Part shown: in pieces, positions 26,762 to 34,024 of the stretch
Layout of the letters: each line of letters begins with the position of its first letter
How positions within the stretch are numbered: the stretch's first letter is position 1
Program-made: the position numbers and the translations under genes
Assembly: GCF_026343125.1 (NCBI RefSeq)
Contig: NZ_JAPEMB010000001.1
Coordinates: 4,965,501-5,029,500, forward strand
Reading direction: 5' to 3'
Length of the DNA: 64,000 bases
DNA from: Streptomyces sp. NBC_00094
Lineage (GTDB): Bacteria; Actinomycetota; Actinomycetes; Streptomycetales; Streptomycetaceae
The notes under the pieces: model-generated
Seen by the model: the letters and a program-made list of their open reading frames with translations, nothing else
The model's database searches: none
Told to the model about the DNA's origin: nothing

Positions 26762-27358
26762 GTGGGGACCGTAACGCTCGGCGTTTCGATCGCGGTCCCG
26801 GAGCCTTACGGCAGCCTGCTCCAGGAGCGGCGCGCGGGCTTCGGTGATCCCGCCGCGCACGGCATCCCCACCCACGTCACCCTCGTCCCGCCGACCGAGG
26901 TCGCCGAGGAGCGGCTCCCGGAGATCGAGGCGCACCTCGCCGGTGTCGCCGCCGAGTACCAGCCCTTCCCCCTCCGTCTGAAGGGCACCGGGACCTTCCG
27001 TCCGCTCTCCCCGGTCGTCTTCGTGAAGCTCAAGGAGGGCGTCCCCCTCTGCAACCGGCTCCAGCACCAGATCCGGGACGAGGCGGGACCGCTCGCGCGC
27101 GAGCTGCAGTTCCCGTACCACCCGCACGTCACCGTGGCGCACGCCATCTCCGAGGAGGGGATGGACCGGGCGTTCGAGGAGCTCGCGGACTACGAGGCGG
27201 CCTGGACGTGCCGCGCCTTCTCGCTGTACGAGCAGGGCCCGGACGGCGTGTGGCGGAAGCTGTACGACTACGAGTTCGGCAGCGGCCGCCCGATCTCGGC
27301 CGTCCCGACGCAGGGCGGCGCCCCGGTCCACGCACCGAGGGCCACCCCCGCCGGCTGA
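26762..27358 (+). CDS. 2'-5' RNA ligase/2H phosphoesterase family protein
   Basis: 198 aa, cytosolic. Two H-x-T/S motifs define the 2H superfamily: 'GIPTHVTLVPP' (about residue 38) and 'PYHPHVTVAHAI' (about 120), each at the expected place in two pseudo-symmetric lobes. Members hydrolyse cyclic phosphates or join RNA ends; the exact reaction is not known for this type. GTG start with 'ggaggag' six bases upstream. Follows trpS by about 100 bases and could share its transcript. A minisatellite starts at its stop codon. Confidence 0.9.
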   Translation: MGTVTLGVSIAVPEPYGSLLQERRAGFGDPAAHGIPTHVTLVPPTEVAEERLPEIEAHLAGVAAEYQPFPLRLKGTGTFRPLSPVVFVKLKEGVPLCNRLQHQIRDEAGPLARELQFPYHPHVTVAHAISEEGMDRAFEELADYEAAWTCRAFSLYEQGPDGVWRKLYDYEFGSGRPISAVPTQGGAPVHAPRATPAG

Positions 27359-27560
27359 TCCCGCCGGCCGAGCCCGCCCGGCCGCCGTCCGAGCCCGCCG
27401 GCCGAGCCCGCCCGGCCGCCGTCCGAGCCTGCCGGCCGAGCCCGCCCGGGCGCCGTCCGAGCCTGCCGGCCGAGCCCGCCCGGGCGCCGTCCGAGCCTGC
27501 CGGCCGAGCCCGCCCGGCCGCCGACTGATCCCGCCGGCCGAGCCCGCAGGCCCGCCCGCC
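27357..27560. repeat. 34-bp minisatellite, about six copies
   Basis: Units start at 27357, 27391, 27425, 27459, 27493 and 27527. Consensus begins gagcctgccggccgagcc and ends with cgccgtcc. The middle copies differ by one or two bases, the outer ones more. 34 is not a multiple of three and no frame is kept, so it is non-coding; it lies between convergent genes. Not a CRISPR: there are no spacers. Confidence 0.9.
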
Positions 27561-27594
27561 GAGCCCGCAGTCCGAGCAAGCCGGCGCCGTACTC

Positions 27595-28560
27595 TCAGAT
27601 CGGCAGGAGCCGGAAGAGCGGCCTCGGTACGTGTCGTACCGCCGCCATCACCATCCGCAGCGTCCCCGGCACCCACACCGTCTCCGAGCCGCGCCGCAGC
27701 CCCAGCTCGATCGCCGTCGCGACCGCCTCCGGGGTCGTCGCGAGCCGCGCCCCCGCCCGCCTGGCCGCCATCTCCGCCCGCCCGGCCGCCACTTCCGCCC
27801 GTCGGGCGACCGCCTTCCCGCGACCGCCCGCCGCCTCCCCGCGCCAGACCGCGGCCGCTCCGTACCCAGGCACGGTCGCTCCGTACCCAGGCACGGCCGC
27901 TCCGTGCCCGGCCATGGCGGCCACCCGCCCGGCCGCCGTCTCCTCGCGCCTTCCCGTCACCGCCCCGCGCCCGCCCGCGCCCCTCGCGCGCACCGACCCG
28001 GGACGGACGACCATGACGTGCACCCCGGTGCCGTACAGCGCGTCCCCGAGCCCCTGGGCGAAGACGTCGAGCCCCGCCTTCGACGAGCCGTAGAGGAAGT
28101 CGGCGCGCCGGGCCCGCTCGCCCGCCACCGAGGAGAGCACCACCAGCGAGCCGTGTCCCTGCGTCTGGAGCGCGCCCGCGCACACGAGCCCGGCCGAGAC
28201 GGCGCCCGTGTAGTTGGTCTGCGCGACCCGGACGGCGGCGACGGGGTCGGACTCGTCGTGCGCCTGGTCGCCGAGGATCCCGAAGGCGAGAAGCACGATG
28301 TCGACGGCGCCCTCCGCGAAGATCTTGCCGAGCCGCTCCTCGTGCGACTCGGTGTCGAGCGCGTCGAAGGGTACGGCGCGCACGTCCGCGCCGAGCGCGC
28401 GCAGCGAGTCCGCGGCGGCGGCGAGCGCGGGGGAGGGCCGGCCGGCCAGCCAGACCGTACGGACGCCGCGGACGATCAGCCGTCGCGCGGTGGCGAGCCC
28501 GATCTCGGAGGTGCCGCCGAGGACGAGCAGGGACTGCGGGGTGCCGAAGGCGTCCTTCAT
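27595..28560 (-). CDS. DprE2-like SDR (decaprenylphosphoryl-2-keto-ribose reductase type) with large insert
   Basis: 321 aa NAD(P)H-dependent short-chain dehydrogenase. N-terminal 'SLLVLGGTSEIGLATARRL' is the glycine-rich loop typical of DprE2-like reductases; 'LLAFGILGDQ', 'NYTGAVSAGL', 'VLSSVAGERARRADFLYGSS' + K (catalytic S-Y-K) and 'VHVMVVRPGSVRAR' follow. In the family the next 15 residues lead to 'LATTPEAVA'; here about 80 Ala/Arg/Gly-rich residues intervene, including a 21-bp DNA repeat in three copies (27853-27915). It ends 'GTLRMVMAAVRHVPRPLFRL', a membrane-attaching tail. DprE1 is not in the window. The insert could be a tolerated surface loop or impair the enzyme. Confidence 0.82.
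   Translation of the reverse strand: MKDAFGTPQSLLVLGGTSEIGLATARRLIVRGVRTVWLAGRPSPALAAAADSLRALGADVRAVPFDALDTESHEERLGKIFAEGAVDIVLLAFGILGDQAHDESDPVAAVRVAQTNYTGAVSAGLVCAGALQTQGHGSLVVLSSVAGERARRADFLYGSSKAGLDVFAQGLGDALYGTGVHVMVVRPGSVRARGAGGRGAVTGRREETAAGRVAAMAGHGAAVPGYGATVPGYGAAAVWRGEAAGGRGKAVARRAEVAAGRAEMAARRAGARLATTPEAVATAIELGLRRGSETVWVPGTLRMVMAAVRHVPRPLFRLLPI
27853..27915. repeat. 21-bp tandem repeat inside the DprE2-like gene
   Basis: Three units of 'ggccgctccgtacccaggca' type starting at 27853, 27874 and 27895, the last degenerate; within the coding insert. Confidence 0.8.
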
Positions 28561-28793
28561 GGTGGGGGTGCTCCTCAGAGGGCGGTGGGTCTCTTCAGCC
28601 TTGAGGGTGACCGTATAGCCGCTTCTGTCGCTTATGTCGTATTGCGTGGCGGTTCGCCGACATGGCCGTACGGGATGTCGGTCACGTACCCGCGCGCGGT
28701 GCCGGGGGATTCTCGTAACCGGTCCCTCGCGGACCGGACGGAACGGATCATCTGGATCTCACGGATCAACGGACCAAGGGGTACGCGCACGAC

Positions 28794-29711
28794 ATGGACT
28801 GGCTGACCAAGCTCCCCGTCATCGGCCCCATGGCCACCCGCCTCATGCGGACCCACGCCTGGCACTCGTACGAGACCCTCGACGAGGTCCACTGGAGCCG
28901 GCTCGCCGCCGCGATCACCTTCCTCTCCTTCCTCGCCCTCTTCCCGCTGATCACCGTCGCGGCCGCGATCGGCGCAGCGCTCCTCTCCCAGGAGCAGCTC
29001 GACCGGATCGAGGAGAAGGTCTCCGACCAGGTGCCCGGCATCTCCGACCAGCTCGACATCGACGGGCTCGTCGCCAACGCCGGCACCGTCGGACTCATCG
29101 CCGGCGTCCTCCTGCTCGTCACCGGCATCGGCTGGATCGGCTCCATGCGGGACTGTCTGCGTGCCGTGTGGGGCCTCGACGGCAAGGACGAGGGCAATCC
29201 GGTGGTCCGCAAGGGCAAGGACGCGCTCGTACTCGTCGGACTCGGCGGCGTCGCGCTCTGCTCGCTCGCCGCGTCCTGGCTCGGCTCCACCACCGTCGGC
29301 TGGACCGCCGACCGGCTGGGCATCTCCGGCGACGGAGCGGGCGGCTACCTGCTCCAGGGGGCCGCCGTCCTCGTCGGCGTCGTCGCCGACTTCCTGATCC
29401 TGCTGTACATCCTGACGCTGCTGCCCGGCGTGCAGCCGCCCCGCCGTCGGCTCGTGGTGGCCGCGCTCATCGGCGCGGTCGGCTTCGAGCTGCTCAAGCT
29501 GCTGCTCGGCGGCTACATGCGGGGCGTCGCGTCGAAGTCGATGTACGGGGCGTTCGGCACCCCGATCGCCCTGATGCTGTGGATCAACTTCACCGCGAAA
29601 CTGCTGCTGTTCTGCGCGGCCTGGACGGCTACGGGTTCACGTCGGGATCCAGCGGCTCCCGGGAACGACGACGACGCGATCCCGGAGCGGACAGCGGCCA
29701 ACGGCGGTTGA
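28794..29711 (+). CDS. YihY/BrkB family membrane protein
   Basis: 305 aa, six hydrophobic segments. Family features: 'LDEVHWSRLAAAITFLSFLA' with the conserved A-A-A-I-T-[FY], 'FPLITVAAAIGAAL', 'LIAGVLLLVTGIGWIGSMRD' + 'CLRAVWGLD', 'LLYILTLLPGVQPPRRRLVV', 'FELLKLLLGGYMRGVAS' and 'MYGAFGTPIALMLWINFTAK'. Despite the historical label RNase BN this family consists of integral membrane proteins of unsettled function. ATG 28794; the last 83 bases overlap the convergent carboxypeptidase gene on the other strand. Confidence 0.9.
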   Translation: MDWLTKLPVIGPMATRLMRTHAWHSYETLDEVHWSRLAAAITFLSFLALFPLITVAAAIGAALLSQEQLDRIEEKVSDQVPGISDQLDIDGLVANAGTVGLIAGVLLLVTGIGWIGSMRDCLRAVWGLDGKDEGNPVVRKGKDALVLVGLGGVALCSLAASWLGSTTVGWTADRLGISGDGAGGYLLQGAAVLVGVVADFLILLYILTLLPGVQPPRRRLVVAALIGAVGFELLKLLLGGYMRGVASKSMYGAFGTPIALMLWINFTAKLLLFCAAWTATGSRRDPAAPGNDDDAIPERTAANGG

Positions 29712-30918
29712 CGAGGAAGACGGCGCCGGCGAGCAGGACGAGCACCCCGCCGGCGATGCTCAGCGCGATGCCGACCCCGCCGGACTTCTCCTCGGCCGCG
29801 ACGGGGGCCGCCGAATCGTCCGGGGCGTTCTTGCCGGGCGCCGGCTCCGAACCGTCCTCGGCCGTCCCCGTCTCCGTACGGGCCGACGTGGGCGGCACCA
29901 GATCGCCCACCGGGGTCACCTTCCCGGCCGCCGCGAAGCCCCAGTCGAGCAGCCGGGCGGTCTCCTGGTAGACCGCGTGCTGCTCCTTCGACGACGGGTT
30001 CATGACGGTGACGAGCAGCACCTTCCCGCCCCGCTCCGCGACACCCGTGAAGGTGGATCCGGCATGGGTGGTGTTGCCGTTCTTCACCCCCGCGATCCCC
30101 TGGTACGGGGCGACGCCGAGGTCACCGGTCAGCAGCCGGTTGGTGTTCTGGATCTCGAAGGTCTCGCGCTTCTTGCCCGGCTTCTGCTCGCCGGGGAAGG
30201 CGGCGCGGGGCGTCGCCGCGTACTCCCGGAAGTCCTTGTTCTGCATCCCGCTGCGGGCGATGAGCGTGAGGTCGTACGCGGAGGAGACCTGGCCCGGGGC
30301 GTCGTAGCCGTCCGGGGACACCACGTGGGTGTCGAGCGCCTGGAGCTCGGCCGCGCGGTCGTTCATGTCCTTCACGGTCTGGCGGACGCCGTTGTTCATG
30401 CTCGACAGGACGTGCACGGCGTCGTTGCCGGAGCGGAGGAAGACGCCGAGCCACAGGTCGTGGACGCTGTAGGTCTGCTTCTCCTTGATGCCGACCAGGC
30501 TGGAGCCCGAGCCGATCCCGGCCAGGTCCTGCGGAGTGACGAGGTGGTTCGTCGTCCTGGGGAACTTCGGCAGCAGGGTGTCCGCGAAGAGCATCTTGAG
30601 CGTGGACGCCGGGGCGAGCCGCCAGTGCGCGTTGTGCGCCGCGAGGACCTTGCCGCTCTCCGCGTCCGCGACGATCCACGAACGGGCGGACAGCTCCTTC
30701 GGCAGGACGGGTGCGCCGAGGCCCAGCTGCACCTGCGTACCGGGCCTGCCCAGCAGCGTGCCGCCGACCGTGGACATGATCGCGGGCGGTTTCGGCTGCT
30801 TGTCCTTCTCGTCCTTCTTCCCGTCCTTCCCGTCAGCGTGAGCTGCGGGCGCGACGGTGACGAGCGGCAGGAGTACAGCAGCGGCGACCGCCCAAGCGGT
30901 CCTCTTCGAAACAGACAC
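29629..30918 (-). CDS. D-alanyl-D-alanine carboxypeptidase (S11 family)
   Basis: 429 aa. Signal peptide ('KRTAWAVAAAVLLPLVTVAP', cleavage after AHA about 27), Lys/Asp-rich spacer, penicillin-binding domain and a C-terminal membrane helix ('GIALSIAGGVLVLLAGAVFLV') with an Arg-rich cytoplasmic end. Active-site motifs: 'LAPASTLKML' (SxxK), 'LRSGNDAVHVL' (SxN) and 'AGVKNGNTTHAG' where the third motif is KNG rather than KTG. It trims the terminal D-Ala of wall stem peptides outside the membrane. Start GTG 30918, weak ribosome site. Convergent and overlapping with the BrkB gene by 83 bases; divergent from a decayed SCO4848-family gene. Confidence 0.9.
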   Translation of the reverse strand: MSVSKRTAWAVAAAVLLPLVTVAPAAHADGKDGKKDEKDKQPKPPAIMSTVGGTLLGRPGTQVQLGLGAPVLPKELSARSWIVADAESGKVLAAHNAHWRLAPASTLKMLFADTLLPKFPRTTNHLVTPQDLAGIGSGSSLVGIKEKQTYSVHDLWLGVFLRSGNDAVHVLSSMNNGVRQTVKDMNDRAAELQALDTHVVSPDGYDAPGQVSSAYDLTLIARSGMQNKDFREYAATPRAAFPGEQKPGKKRETFEIQNTNRLLTGDLGVAPYQGIAGVKNGNTTHAGSTFTGVAERGGKVLLVTVMNPSSKEQHAVYQETARLLDWGFAAAGKVTPVGDLVPPTSARTETGTAEDGSEPAPGKNAPDDSAAPVAAEEKSGGVGIALSIAGGVLVLLAGAVFLVNRRWPLSAPGSRRRRSREPLDPDVNP

Positions 30919-31002
30919 GGTCGAGAACGTACAGGCACGGAACAGGTATCCGAACCCCGCCGGGCGGTTCGTCCGGGCTCGTCCACCCGGACGCGGGGGC
31001 CG

Positions 31003-31075
31003 GGCCCGCTTCTCCTGGTTCCCGCTCGCGTTCGGGGCGTGGAGCTGGTTCATCTGGATCACCTTTTATACGTAA
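31003..31075 (+). pseudogene. N-terminal fragment of an SCO4848-family membrane gene
   Basis: Reading 'RFSWFPLAFGAWSWFIWITF' then YT and a TAA stop, it matches the first third of the intact copy at 33467-33703 ('RVSWFLLAFGVWSWVIWATF') at 15 of 20 residues. There is no start codon in the expected place. It lies divergent from the carboxypeptidase gene, probably the native position. Homology stops at 'tggatcacctt' (31055-31065), the same eleven bases at which the other fragment resumes (33804-33814). Confidence 0.75.
31055..31065 (+). repeat. Left 11-bp direct repeat, possible att/target duplication
   Basis: 'tggatcacctt', identical to 33804-33814; see the two pseudogene fragments. Confidence 0.6.
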
Positions 31076-31228
31076 GCAACTGGGCACAGTCGGCGGCTGG
31101 CCGGGGGTGGGAGGTGGTTCACCCCTTCAAGACGTCGTCAGGCCCGGTCGGGATCCAAAAACTGTCCGCCCGGCTTTCGACGACTCATGGCCGCCGTGCG
31201 CCCGGCACGTACTCCGCCCGTACGGCCC

Positions 31229-31369
31229 TTACCGCTGCGCCCACCACGTCCCCGCTGCCCCGCCGGCGGTGGTGATCAGGGCGACGAGCCATCCGGGGAT
31301 GCGCTGGACGGTCAAGTGCAGTCCGCCGACGCGGAGTTCGAGGGCGGGGCGTGTGGGTGTGGACGACAT
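31229..31369 (-). CDS. 46-aa single-pass membrane peptide
   Basis: Sequence begins 'SSTPTRPALELRVGGLHLTV' and continues into a hydrophobic helix ('GWLVALITTAGGAAGTWW') ending AQR. I recall similar very small membrane proteins beside XRE regulators and mobile-element genes of Streptomyces, but no function. ATG 31369 has 'gggagag' upstream. Lies in the island between the two SCO4848-family fragments, downstream of the Nudix gene by about 280 bases on the same strand; that gap (31370-31652) holds only a small dyad acggat/atccgt at 31429-31447 and no gene. Confidence 0.65.
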   Translation of the reverse strand: MSSTPTRPALELRVGGLHLTVQRIPGWLVALITTAGGAAGTWWAQR

Positions 31370-31652
31370 GGCGCTCTCCCTGTTCGACGAGATGAATCGA
31401 CGCTCTGAGGGTGTGCCCACGTTGCGCTACGGATCATAACTATCCGTGCCAGCGCATGATCCGGTGCCAAGAGCACGGGGGGCGCACAGCCCGCTAGGCG
31501 AGGCGCATCCGGCTGGTGGGGCGGCCACAGTCGGCGGTTTTACTCGGAGACAGCACGCGCTCATCTGCTGTGGGCTGGTCGCGGCAACCATCCCCGACGC
31601 CCCCCGTACGGGTAGTCCGCTTGGTCGGTTCCCCCTCCGTGGCCGGTAGCCC

Positions 31653-32123
31653 CTAGCCCAGGTGCGGTGCGGTGCGGTGTTCCAGGAAGTGTCGGATGCG
31701 CAGCCGTTGCGTGTGGTGCATGGGAAGCGAGTCGAGTTCTTCGGGCGCCACGAAGCGGAGTTCCGTGCTCTCTTCCGAGATGGCCAGGACGCCGCCGACG
31801 ACGCGGGCGGTGAAGCAGACGTTGAACTGTCGGCGTACCTCTCCGTCGCTGTACGCGATGACATGCCGGGGGTCGGTGTACGTGCCGACGAGTCCCGTGA
31901 TCTCGACGTCCAGGCCGGTTTCCTCCTTGACCTCCCGTACGGCCGTGCCGGGCAGGGAGTCGTCCATGTCCATCGCCCCGCCTGGCAGCGCCCACAAGTC
32001 GTTGTCCCGGCGTCGTTGGAGGAGTACGCGGCCAAGCTCGTTTGTGACGACGGCAGAGGCTGCCACGACCAGGCTGTTCGGCTGGGGGGCGTCCGGATCG
32101 TCGTAGTACTCGGTTCGTGCCAC
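31653..32123 (-). CDS. Nudix hydrolase
   Basis: 156 aa cytosolic enzyme cleaving a nucleoside diphosphate linked to another moiety. Complete Nudix box G-x5-E-x7-REUXEEXGU near residue 50: 'GGAMDMDDSLPGTAVREVKE' then ETGLD. Upstream 'NDLWALPGGA' and downstream 'RHVIAYSDGEVRRQFNVCF' and 'RFVAPEELDSL' fit the family. Starts with GTG five bases after the stop of the XRE regulator, forming a two-gene operon. In the integrative plasmid pSAM2 a Nudix protein (Pif) mediates transfer immunity, which makes its place in a possible integrated island notable. Substrate unknown. Confidence 0.92.
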   Translation of the reverse strand: MARTEYYDDPDAPQPNSLVVAASAVVTNELGRVLLQRRRDNDLWALPGGAMDMDDSLPGTAVREVKEETGLDVEITGLVGTYTDPRHVIAYSDGEVRRQFNVCFTARVVGGVLAISEESTELRFVAPEELDSLPMHHTQRLRIRHFLEHRTAPHLG

Positions 32124-32128
32124 GGCGC

Positions 32129-32869
32129 TCAGCTTTCCACGGGGCGGGCCGATTCCCATACGGCGTCGAAGCTCCCCGCGCAAGTGTCGAACATGCCCCC
32201 GTCGCCGTGGCGCCGAAGGTGCCACACCGGCGCACCGTAGGCGTTGACGCCCCACACATGCGCGTTGACCAGCATCTGATCGTCGGCGCGGTACAGGCTG
32301 TTGTAGAGGGTCGTTCCGTGCGTGCGCAGCTCGATTCCCGGCACGTCCGCGAGGGGCCGGTAATGCAGGAGAGCGAGACGGCAGCGGGATTCGATTCCGT
32401 GGCCGAACTTCTCTTCCCGTCCGCGCTGGCGGACGTTGGGATCGTCGGCGTCACCCACCGCGATGCGGACCGTACAACCATCACCAGCCCGTTCGCGCAA
32501 GAGGTCGTTGAGACGGGGGTACGCCTGGTGCAGGAAGACGGCCGCGTACACCAGCACGTCGATTCGCTTCCGCGCCTGGGAGAGGAGATCCACGAAGACC
32601 GACACGGGCAGATCCGCCCGCTGCCCGTAGAGGGCGACGAGTTCGGGGCTGACAGCGCGCGCGGCACGTGCCTGCCGGAGTTCCGGCCACAGGGCATGCA
32701 CGTCTTCTCCGAGTGCTTCCGCTGCCTCCAGCGCGGTTGCCCGTCGTGGAGTACGCCCGAGATCGACCCACCGTTCCACGGACTTGGGGTCGACACCAGT
32801 GGCTTCAGCCAGGGCGGCGTGTGTCCAACCGCCTGCCTCCATGACGGCTCGAAGTCGCTCGTTCGGCAC
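32129..32869 (-). CDS. XRE regulator with DUF5919-like (PLD-like) C-terminal domain
   Basis: 246 aa. Helix-turn-helix at 8-60: 'GGWTHAALAEATGVDPKSVE' and 'RWVDLGRTPRRATALEAAEA'. From about 95 on a domain like DUF5919: 'SVFVDLLSQARKRIDVLVYA', 'CTVRIAVGDADDPNVRQRG', 'IELRTHGTTLYNSLYRADDQ' and 'MLVNAHVWGVNAYGAPVWHL'. It resembles a phospholipase-D/HKD fold (H-G-T then N/D) with degenerate catalytic residues, probably a ligand sensor. GTG start; divergent from two small genes across a 116-bp gap with repeated ggacgtt boxes. First gene of an operon with Nudix. Confidence 0.85.
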   Translation of the reverse strand: MPNERLRAVMEAGGWTHAALAEATGVDPKSVERWVDLGRTPRRATALEAAEALGEDVHALWPELRQARAARAVSPELVALYGQRADLPVSVFVDLLSQARKRIDVLVYAAVFLHQAYPRLNDLLRERAGDGCTVRIAVGDADDPNVRQRGREEKFGHGIESRCRLALLHYRPLADVPGIELRTHGTTLYNSLYRADDQMLVNAHVWGVNAYGAPVWHLRRHGDGGMFDTCAGSFDAVWESARPVES

Positions 32870-32889
32870 GCTTGCGCCCCTTGGCTTCC

Positions 32890-32929
32890 GGACGTTCTGA
32901 GGGACGTTCTACACGTGACGGGACGTCCC
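32890..32929. promoter_or_regulatory. Repeated operator boxes in the XRE divergent promoter
   Basis: Two 'ggacgttct' direct repeats (32890-32898, 32902-32910) and a perfect palindrome 'gggacgtccc' (32920-32929), with a further 'gggaaacgt' after it. Likely binding sites of the XRE regulator. Confidence 0.55.
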
Positions 32930-32985
32930 GAAGTGGGAAACGTACGAGGTTCCTCCGTCCTGACGACCGGCGCGACGATCACGCC

Positions 32986-33180
32986 ATGAGTGAGCCCACG
33001 CGATACAGCACCCCACCGATCGAGCTGCCGCTGGACCTGGAACGAGAACCGGAGCCTGCCGACGGGTGCGCGGGGTGCGCCGAGCTGGAGGCCGTACGGG
33101 CCCGTGCCCGAGTCGTAGGCGACTGGACGACCGTGAGCGACTGCAACGTCTACGTGCGGCGCCACCCCGAGGGGCACTGA
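32986..33180 (+). CDS. 64-aa protein with CxxC motif
   Basis: Acidic head ('PPIELPLDLEREPEPADG'), then 'CAGCAELEAVRARARVVGDW' and 'VSDCNVYVRRHPEGH'. Proteins of this form (C-x-x-C followed by a helix and 'DCNV..RRH') occur beside XRE regulators in Streptomyces accessory regions; function unknown. ATG start divergent from the XRE gene. Overlaps the next gene by one base (TGATG). Confidence 0.7.
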   Translation: MSEPTRYSTPPIELPLDLEREPEPADGCAGCAELEAVRARARVVGDWTTVSDCNVYVRRHPEGH

Positions 33181-33377
33181 TGGTCGTCCGCGCGGACATC
33201 GGCAAGCCGGTCAGGGACCACGCTGGAAGGGTCGGCATCCTGCGTGACGTGATCCGGGACTACGAGGACCCTGCCGACATGCCCGGAGAGCGCAGGAGGC
33301 GGCCGACGGCGTTCGTGTGGCCCGAGGGCGGGGGCCGTGAGTGGTTGGTCCCGCCGGACACCGTGACGCGTATCTGA
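33180..33377 (+). CDS. 65-aa basic protein of unknown function
   Basis: 'VVRADIGKPVRDHAGRVGIL', 'DVIRDYEDPADMPG' and 'PTAFVWPEGGGREWLVPPDT'. A likely small beta-barrel with Trp/Gly-rich end; not recognised. ATG overlaps the stop of the preceding small gene, so translation is coupled. A hairpin cccgtcc/ggacggg at 33414-33432 lies beyond its stop, facing the intact SCO4848-family gene. Confidence 0.65.
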   Translation: MVVRADIGKPVRDHAGRVGILRDVIRDYEDPADMPGERRRRPTAFVWPEGGGREWLVPPDTVTRI

Positions 33378-33466
33378 GACCCCACCCCCGGTGAGGCCCA
33401 GTCGTCAGTGGTCCCGTCCAGCCGGGGACGGGTCCACTTCCTCGCGCCCCCCGTGGTGCCGGGGCT

Positions 33467-33703
33467 TTACTTCTTGCCCGCTCGGACGCCCCGGAAGCCG
33501 ATCACGCCGACGGCCGTCCCTAGGATGAACGACGTGACAGCGAGGGCGAGGTGGACCCAGAAGTACGCAGTCGGGTTTCCCGCGTCGTCGAAGGCGAGAC
33601 CGCTGCCGTCCTTCCAGAGGTTCTTCGCGAAGGTCGCCCAGATCACCCAAGACCACACGCCGAACGCGAGCAGGAACCAGGAGACGCGGCGGCTGAGCTT
33701 CAT
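33467..33703 (-). CDS. SCO4848-family small membrane protein, intact copy
   Basis: 78 aa with two membrane helices: 'VSWFLLAFGVWSWVIWATF' and 'FWVHLALAVTSFILGTAVGV' + IGFRGVRAGKK. The middle 'DGSGLAFDDAGNPTAYFW' is the conserved extracellular loop of the family. Function unknown. ATG has 'aagga' upstream. Members usually lie next to the carboxypeptidase and metallophosphoesterase genes; here the copy at that native position, on the plus strand, is broken and this intact one is on the minus strand inside the island. Confidence 0.85.
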   Translation of the reverse strand: MKLSRRVSWFLLAFGVWSWVIWATFAKNLWKDGSGLAFDDAGNPTAYFWVHLALAVTSFILGTAVGVIGFRGVRAGKK

Positions 33704-33788
33704 GGGGTGTCCTTCGGGGTGGGCTGGGCGTTCCCTGCCAGTATCGAACCGGCCCCGCCGGGCCTTACAGGTGGGGCTCTGTACGCTG

Positions 33789-33994
33789 GCGGTCAGCTGC
33801 GTATGGATCACCTTCATCGAGAACCTCCGGACCGACGCAAGCGGCGTCGCGTTCGACGACGCGGGTGACCCGACGGCCTGTATCCGGGTCCATCTGCCGC
33901 TCGCCGTCACGTCCTGTGTCCTGGGGCGGTGATCGGTGTGCTCGGGTTGCGTGGAGTGCGCGCCACGCGCCGCGACTCCGGTCACAGCTCCTAG
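33789..33994 (+). pseudogene. C-terminal fragment of an SCO4848-family gene
   Basis: Reads 'WITFIENLRTDASGVAFDDA' then GDPTACIRVHLPLAVTSCVLG, matching residues about 20-60 of the intact copy; near 33927 the frame shifts and the homologous end 'AVIGVLGLRGVRA' continues in another frame to a TAG about 30 bases before the metallophosphoesterase start. Its left limit is 'tggatcacctt' (33804-33814), identical to the right limit of the N-terminal fragment at 31055-31065. Upstream 'gtatcgaacc' (33741) also resembles the region before the left fragment. Confidence 0.75.
33804..33814 (+). repeat. Right 11-bp direct repeat, possible att/target duplication
   Basis: 'tggatcacctt', identical to 31055-31065. 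Confidence 0.6.
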
Positions 33995-34024
33995 TCCGCG
34001 AGAGAGAAAGAGGGGGTTCGGGGC

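Noticed and set aside
27357-27560. CRISPR-like direct repeats of 34 bp
   Set aside because: Units are contiguous with no spacers and there are no cas genes; it is a minisatellite.
30857-31075. Intact 72-aa plus-strand gene ending in the SCO4848-like helix
   Set aside because: Its first 50 codons are antisense to the carboxypeptidase signal peptide and have no homology to the family; only the last 24 residues match, so it is a fragment.
31653-33377. Complete integrative element with integrase
   Set aside because: No integrase, excisionase, replication or transfer gene and no tRNA lies in or beside the island; only a remnant or mini-element is supportable.
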